From contig NZ_CABKRX010000107.1 in the NCBI RefSeq assembly GCF_902374955.1, positions 1 to 46,670 on the forward strand: DNA of 46,670 nt, in the 5' to 3' direction. How positions within the stretch are numbered: position 1 is the first letter of the stretch; each line of letters opens with the position of its first letter. This DNA is from Bacillus massilioanorexius. Lineage in GTDB: Bacteria > Bacillota > Bacilli > Bacillales > DSM-1321. The notes under the pieces were generated by a model. That model did not search any database, had not been told where the DNA came from, and worked only from the letters and a program-made list of their open reading frames with translations. Below, in pieces: positions 42,604-46,670 of the stretch. Position numbers and translations under genes: made by a program.

Positions 42604-43230
42604 ATGAATCAAGAAAGGATCAGCAAAATCGTTGATGAAGTAATGAAACAGATGTCTTATATTCCAATCGCTGTATCTGCAAGACATGCTCATTTAAGTA
42701 GTAATGATGTAGAAGCTTTATTTGGTGAAGGATATCAATTAACAAAAAAAGCTGATTTGTCGCAACCTGGTCAGTTTTCTGCAAAAGAAACGATTACCAT
42801 TATTGGACCAAAAGGAACGATTGAAAATGTTCGAGTTCTCGGTCCAGCTAGAGAGCTTACTCAAATTGAGATTAGTATGACAGATGTGGTGAAATTAGGT
42901 GTTGACCCTCATGTTCGAGTCTCTGGAGATATAACAGGAACATCTCCCATTCGTATATTAGGACCTAAAGGGGTGTTAGATAAGCAAGAAGGTGTAATCA
43001 TTGCAGCTAATCATATTCATATGAATGAACAGGATGCTAAGCAATTTAGCGTAGAGAATGGTGAGTATGTTCGAATTATAGCTATGGGACAGAGACCGAT
43101 TACTTTTGAAAAAGTATTAATACGCGTTTCATCTCGTTTTAAGCTAGAGATGCATATTGATACAGACGAGGCAAATGCTGGTCTCATTTCAACAGGAAAA
43201 AGAGGAATCCTTTCTAAGTATGGAGGATAA
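42604..43230 (+). CDS. PduL-type phosphotransacylase (EutD functional equivalent)
   Basis: A 208-residue PduL-family enzyme exchanging CoA for phosphate, here acetyl-CoA to acetyl-phosphate. The N-terminal MNQERISKIVDEVMKQM is an encapsulation-type helix. The zinc-site blocks are VSARHAHLS and AANHIHM, with GDITGTSPIRILGPKG and HIDTDEANA between and after them. It is unrelated to the Pta-type EutD of enterobacteria and is the usual form in Firmicutes eut loci. It recycles CoA inside the compartment and feeds acetate kinase for ATP. Confidence 0.92.
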   Translation: MNQERISKIVDEVMKQMSYIPIAVSARHAHLSSNDVEALFGEGYQLTKKADLSQPGQFSAKETITIIGPKGTIENVRVLGPARELTQIEISMTDVVKLGVDPHVRVSGDITGTSPIRILGPKGVLDKQEGVIIAANHIHMNEQDAKQFSVENGEYVRIIAMGQRPITFEKVLIRVSSRFKLEMHIDTDEANAGLISTGKRGILSKYGG

Positions 43231-43232
43231 AT

Positions 43233-43865
43233 ATGGTAAATCGTGAAATGGTCGAGCAAATCGTAATAGATGTTCTGAATAAATTGTCTGTTCATAAGGA
43301 AGTATTTTCAAAGTCTAATATGTTGATAGTACCAGGCGAGGAAGAGGTTGAGTCTTCACTTCTTCAGCAACTTGATACGAAGTGGAATATAAGTATTTAT
43401 GATGGTGGACGGAATATAGCAGCAGAAAGGATTGTATTTTTACAAGTGGATCAAAACTTCCTTGTGAAAGCAGCAATTGGAATAGCTGACACGGACAAAT
43501 GTAAATATGTAACCTATTGTATGGAACAAGGGTTAATGATTATTTTTATTCTAGCTGATGGATTTAAACAATTTTTAAATAAATGTAAAAACGAAGAGTA
43601 TAAATCATTATTTAATAGATATATAAAGACTCTTGAAGGTTATGGAGTTTCATTTTTAACAATTGAGCAGCTTATAAGTTCTCAAAAAGAGACTAAACAG
43701 ATGTTCATTTTTCAAGGAAAAGTATTATCTTATGCAGATGTACAATCTTGTAAAGACCCAATCATCATGATCTCTAAAAAAACGATAGTAACCCCATTAG
43801 CAAAGGATACGGTAAGAGAATTAGGGAAAGAAATTGTTTTTATGGAGCATAATGAGGTGATGTAA
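43233..43865 (+). CDS. Conserved eut-locus protein of unknown function (TIGR02536-like)
   Basis: A 210-residue protein. The first 18 residues, MVNREMVEQIVIDVLNKL, again form an amphipathic encapsulation-type helix. The middle (about 30-150) has an alpha/beta pattern with no motif that I can assign. The end, SKKTIVTPLAKDTVRELGKEI, resembles the closing TPLA-D motif found in an uncharacterised family specific to Firmicutes ethanolamine operons (recalled as TIGR02536). Two bases separate it from the PduL-type gene and one base from eutN. The targeting helix implies an internal compartment protein; its role is unknown. Confidence 0.7.
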   Translation: MVNREMVEQIVIDVLNKLSVHKEVFSKSNMLIVPGEEEVESSLLQQLDTKWNISIYDGGRNIAAERIVFLQVDQNFLVKAAIGIADTDKCKYVTYCMEQGLMIIFILADGFKQFLNKCKNEEYKSLFNRYIKTLEGYGVSFLTIEQLISSQKETKQMFIFQGKVLSYADVQSCKDPIIMISKKTIVTPLAKDTVRELGKEIVFMEHNEVM

Positions 43866-43866
43866 T

Positions 43867-44142
43867 ATGCAGATAGGAAAAGTTATTGGAAATGTATGGG
43901 CAACTAGAAAAGAAGAAAACTTACGTGGATTGAAATTTTTGATCGTACAACCAGAGTTGCCTACAAACGAATCGGTAGGTTCACCATTTATTGCAGTTGA
44001 TCGAATTGGAGCTGGAGTTGGAGATCGGGTTATGGTTACTTTAGGTAGTTCAGCTGCAAATATGGAACCTGAGAAGCATTTACCGTTAGACGCATTAATT
44101 ATTGGAATTATAGATAGTGTTGAAGTAGAAAGAGGTGATTAG
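43867..44142 (+). CDS. eutN: Bacterial microcompartment vertex protein EutN
   Basis: A 91-residue BMC-P protein that forms pentamers at shell vertices. The signature is MQIGKVIGNVWATRKEENLR, GLKFLIVQP, FIAVDRIGAGVGDRVMVTLGSSA and DALIIGIIDSVEV. Length is standard. It is placed directly between the unknown eut protein and the tailed BMC-H gene, whose TTG start is one base beyond its stop. Confidence 0.94.
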   Translation: MQIGKVIGNVWATRKEENLRGLKFLIVQPELPTNESVGSPFIAVDRIGAGVGDRVMVTLGSSAANMEPEKHLPLDALIIGIIDSVEVERGD

Positions 44143-44143
44143 A

Positions 44144-44515
44144 TTGGGGAAAGCTTTAGGTATGATTGAAACAAGGGGCTTGATTGGTTCTATTGTAGCA
44201 GCAGATGCCATGCTGAAAGCGGCAGATGTTCATTTAATCAAGCAAGAAAAAATTGATGCTGCGCTTGTCTCAATCATTGTTCAGGGAGATGTTAGTGCAG
44301 TTCAAGCAGCAGTGGATGTAGGGAAAGAATCAGCAGCGCGAGTTGGTGAATTAATTTCTTATCATGTCATTCCTAATCCGGATGACGAAGTTGGAAAAAC
44401 AATACTCCATTCACATAGAAATAAAGTAAAGACGAGTGCAAGTAAGTCTCGAGCTAGAAAACCAAAGGTGAAAAATGAAGCACCTCCTAGTGAAGGAGAA
44501 GAAAATGGCGTTTAA
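44144..44515 (+). CDS. BMC-H shell protein with basic C-terminal tail
   Basis: A 123-residue protein: a complete BMC domain (ALGMIETRGLIGSIVAADAM to ELISYHVIPNPD, residues 3-about 86). A low-complexity tail of about 37 residues follows, rich in Lys, Arg and Ser (HRNKVKTSASKSRARKPKVK) and turning acidic at the end (PPSEGEENGV). The BMC domain is a paralogue of EutM at 42278. EutK also has a C-terminal extension, but that one is a folded helix-turn-helix and this tail is not. The TTG start at 44144 follows GAGGTGATT and gives the usual BMC N-terminus; a GTG at 44135 is possible. The gene overlaps mdh by 11 bases. Confidence 0.88.
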   Translation: MGKALGMIETRGLIGSIVAADAMLKAADVHLIKQEKIDAALVSIIVQGDVSAVQAAVDVGKESAARVGELISYHVIPNPDDEVGKTILHSHRNKVKTSASKSRARKPKVKNEAPPSEGEENGV

Positions 44516-45446
44516 TAGAAGAAAAATAGCTGTCATAGGATCAGGTTTTACGGGTAGTAGTGCTGCTTATATGATTGCACAAAAAGAATTAGGAGATGTA
44601 ATATTGGTCGATGTTCCATCTCAAGAAAATCCAACTAAAGGAAAAGCACTAGATATGCTGCAATCTAGTTCAATATTAGGCTTCTCTAATAGAATTGTTG
44701 GTACATCGCATTATGAAGATATTCAGGATGCAGATTTGGTATTAGTAACAGCTGGTTTGCCTAGAAAACCAGGAATGAGCAGAGATGATTTAGTAGTAAC
44801 AAATAGTAGTATTATTAGTGAGGTGTCTAAGCAAATAAAACGCTATGCGCCGAATAGCTATGTCATCGTTCTTAGCAATCCAGTTGATGCGATGACCTAT
44901 GTTTGTTATAAAGCGACAGGGTTTTCAAAAAATAGAGTAATGGGTCAATCTGGTGTGTTAGATACGGCTCGATTTAATACATTTGTAGCTGAAGAGTTAA
45001 ATGTCTCTGTAGAAGATATTTCAGGATTCGTCCTTGGTGGACATGGTGACGAAATGGTACCATTAGTACGCTATTCGTATGCAGGGGGAATTCCTTTAGA
45101 TAAAATTTTACCCCCTGAGCGCTTAGAGGCTATTTTAGAAAGAACAAGAAAAGGCGGAGGAGAAATTGTTCAATTATTAGGACAGGGTAGTGCGTATTAT
45201 GCGCCTGCAGCTTCGATGGTTCAAATGGCTGAAGCTATTTTAAAGGATAAAAAAAGAATTCTCCCTACTATTGCATATTTAGAGGGGGAGTATGGATATA
45301 AAGATTTATATTTAGGTGTTCCTACAATTGTGGGGGGAGATGGAATAGAAAGTATAATAGAAATTCCATTAACAGAAAAAGAAAAACAGGCTCTTAATCA
45401 ATCTGTTTTGTCGGTACAAAATGTTATGAAAATATTGAATGTATAA
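44505..45446 (+). CDS. mdh: Malate dehydrogenase paralogue at the end of the eut operon
   Basis: A 313-residue NAD-dependent malate/lactate dehydrogenase-family enzyme of the MDH type. Evidence is the NAD-binding VIGSGFTGSSAAY, the specificity loop AGLPRKPGMSRDDL with Arg at the position that selects dicarboxylates, NPVDAMTYV, the GQSGVLDTARF segment and catalytic His in GGHGDEMVPL. It has no encapsulation-type helix at either end. AAGGAG lies just before the ATG inside the tailed BMC-H gene, with an 11-base overlap, so the two are translated together. Bacillus mdh normally follows citZ-icd. Its place here, in an operon lacking eutG, suggests NADH reoxidation with oxaloacetate (inference). 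Confidence 0.9.
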   Translation: MAFNRRKIAVIGSGFTGSSAAYMIAQKELGDVILVDVPSQENPTKGKALDMLQSSSILGFSNRIVGTSHYEDIQDADLVLVTAGLPRKPGMSRDDLVVTNSSIISEVSKQIKRYAPNSYVIVLSNPVDAMTYVCYKATGFSKNRVMGQSGVLDTARFNTFVAEELNVSVEDISGFVLGGHGDEMVPLVRYSYAGGIPLDKILPPERLEAILERTRKGGGEIVQLLGQGSAYYAPAASMVQMAEAILKDKKRILPTIAYLEGEYGYKDLYLGVPTIVGGDGIESIIEIPLTEKEKQALNQSVLSVQNVMKILNV

Positions 45447-45478
45447 AACCAGGTTCCTTTAACTTAGCCTGGTTTTTG
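45446..45478 (+). terminator. Terminator of the eutA-to-mdh operon
   Basis: AAACCAGG and CCTGGTTT enclose a loop of about 14 bases and are followed by T. It begins at the mdh stop codon. Confidence 0.85.
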
Positions 45479-45620
45479 TTTGCGTCATTTAACCTAATAA
45501 AATTTCGTTTCAAAAAGCTGCTGAATGGCTTATGACTTCAAGGATGAAAGAAAAGTCCAATAGATAAAAGATTGACATTTGCATCTCTTAAAATAGCGTT
45601 TATCATGTATAGTAAAAGTA

Positions 45621-45797
45621 TGTTTTTTTCAAAAAGATTGTTGTATTTGGGTATATCTGGTGAATGTAATGAGTTGATAAGGAGCGTAAGGTGTGAGCCT
45701 CTTGTGCTCGCCCCCGGGGAAGGTAAGCAATCTGAAGCAGAATTTATCTTATACTCACTATTTATTAATAGGAAACAAAGTTTACGAAAATAGCCAA
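45621..45797 (+). repeat. Bacillaceae intergenic repeat, copy 5
   Basis: Begins TGTTTTTTTCAAAAAGATTG and runs through GTTGATAAGGAGCGTAAGGTG and GAGCCTCTTGTGCTCGCCCC then GCAATCTGAAGCAGAATTTATC, ending ACGAAAATAGCC. An apparent open frame across it (45572-45793) is not considered a gene. The remaining bases between 45479 and 45838 show nothing else. Confidence 0.65.
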
Positions 45798-45838
45798 TGT
45801 AAAAGTACGAAAGAGCAATGTCGATAAGGAGTGTTGTT

Positions 45839-46666
45839 ATGAAACGTATAGTAGTAAATAAGAATATGACCATCTTTCAAAGTGAATTATATAAAACAAA
45901 TTGTATTGTCATTGAAACAAAGGATTGTGTTTTAGTAGTTGATCCAACATGGTTGCCAAGTGAGATAGAGGCTATTCAACATTATGTTTACAAAATCAAA
46001 AAAAATCGAACTCTTTATTTGTTATTTACTCATAGCGATTGGGATCATATTATCGGTTATGGTGCATTTTTGGACGCTAAAACAATAGGGAGTATAGAAA
46101 TGGACAGTCTTCCTTATAAAGAAGAAATAGTAGAAGAAATTATGCGTTTTGATCATAAATATTATTTGGATCGTGATTACAAAATAGAATTTCCCAAAAT
46201 AGAGTTCAAAATTAAACAAGATGGAGACATTTTGGAAATTGGCGAGACAAAGCTAATCTTTTATCAAGCAAAAGGACATACAAATGACGGAATATTTACC
46301 ATTGTTGAACCGCTTGGTGTACTGATTGCTGGAGATTATTTATCTGATGTGGAGTTTCCATATATTTATCATGATAGTTTTGAATATGAGAGTACTCTGA
46401 ATAAGCTAGATGAATTAGTGGAAAAGTATGCTATTAACTTTCTTGTACCTGGACATGGGAATATGACGGACGATCAGAATGAAATGATGAGTAGAAAGCA
46501 GTCAAGCTTAGCTTATATTAAAAGCTTAAGACGGGATATAGAGGAAGGTAAAACAGATGTAGAAATGATAGGTTTGATTAGTCATTATTCGTATCCAAAG
46601 GGCATGAAAAGCTTTCATGATAACAATATTGAATTAATGAAAAAGGAAATGAAAAATAATGAATAA
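45839..46666 (+). CDS. Metallo-beta-lactamase-fold hydrolase
   Basis: A 275-residue MBL-fold protein. The first metal-site motif is THSDWDH (HxxxDH type, with Trp in the variable positions). The later ligands are in YQAKGHTNDG and GVLIAGDYLSD, and LVPGHGNMT completes the set. The ATG at 45839 follows AAGGAG at good spacing; an open frame extends back to 45818 but has no ribosome site. The substrate could be a thioester, lactone or phosphodiester and cannot be told. It is separated from the eut operon by a terminator and a repeat, so it is unlikely to be part of that pathway. The stop codon is four bases before the window end. Confidence 0.85.
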   Translation: MKRIVVNKNMTIFQSELYKTNCIVIETKDCVLVVDPTWLPSEIEAIQHYVYKIKKNRTLYLLFTHSDWDHIIGYGAFLDAKTIGSIEMDSLPYKEEIVEEIMRFDHKYYLDRDYKIEFPKIEFKIKQDGDILEIGETKLIFYQAKGHTNDGIFTIVEPLGVLIAGDYLSDVEFPYIYHDSFEYESTLNKLDELVEKYAINFLVPGHGNMTDDQNEMMSRKQSSLAYIKSLRRDIEEGKTDVEMIGLISHYSYPKGMKSFHDNNIELMKKEMKNNE

Positions 46667-46670
46667 AAAG

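Noticed and set aside
1..46670. CRISPR arrays, tRNA or rRNA genes, prophage genes, replication origins, transposase genes
   Set aside because: No regularly spaced direct repeats, no tRNA or rRNA-like sequences, and no phage or insertion-sequence proteins were recognised anywhere in the window.

Overview
The window is AT-rich DNA from an aerobic, low-GC Gram-positive bacterium, most likely a member of the Bacillaceae. The signs are strong GGAGG-type ribosome binding sites, frequent TTG and GTG starts, S-layer-homology (SLH) proteins, a PerR-like box, a perfect cre site, a YtrA-type GntR/ABC operon and intergenic repeats of a type I recognise from Bacillus genomes. The genus cannot be fixed from this sequence alone.

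Left part (1-20 kb): a sensor histidine kinase, a decayed class II aldolase, a methyltransferase, an acyl-CoA thioesterase and a 59-residue membrane protein lead to a peroxide-defence pair (ahpC and a domain-permuted AhpF). Next come an SLH-DUF4855 surface protein, a DUF2871 membrane protein, a PTS IICB transporter with cre and palindromic operators, and a LacI-family regulator carrying an internal duplication. An M20 amidohydrolase, a VOC protein and an SsuABC-type importer form one uptake/catabolic operon. An extended SDR protein follows.

Middle part (20-29 kb): a self-regulated GntR/ABC exporter operon with a perfect 18-bp-arm palindrome over its promoter, a YhdH-type oxidoreductase and a BASS transporter. 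Then comes a visibly rearranged stretch. It holds fragments of a secreted nuclease/phosphatase and of an SLH domain, a 5'-nucleotidase whose start is replaced by the 3' end (domains V and VI) of a group II intron, an intact SLH protein, and what looks like the 5' half of a degraded group II intron.

Right part (29-45.5 kb): ethanolamine utilisation in three blocks separated by terminators and repeats. Block 1 is eutB1-eutC1-eutW-eutV (a first ammonia-lyase plus the two-component antitermination system). Block 2 is eutH-eutS-eutP. Block 3 is eutA-eutB2-eutC2-eutL-eutE-eutM-pduL-type eutD-eutX-eutN-BMC-mdh, whose leader carries an intrinsic terminator that is a natural candidate target for EutV. 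Ethanolamine enters by EutH, is split by EutBC to acetaldehyde and ammonia, and acetaldehyde becomes acetyl-CoA (EutE) and acetyl-phosphate (PduL-type) inside a shell of EutS/L/M/N-type proteins. No alcohol dehydrogenase eutG is present. Instead the operon ends in a gene with all the hallmarks of malate dehydrogenase, translationally overlapped with the last shell gene. This is the most unusual element here and suggests a different way of recycling NADH. eutC1 has a frameshift in an A7 run just after its encapsulation-type N-terminus. The window ends with a metallo-beta-lactamase-fold hydrolase.
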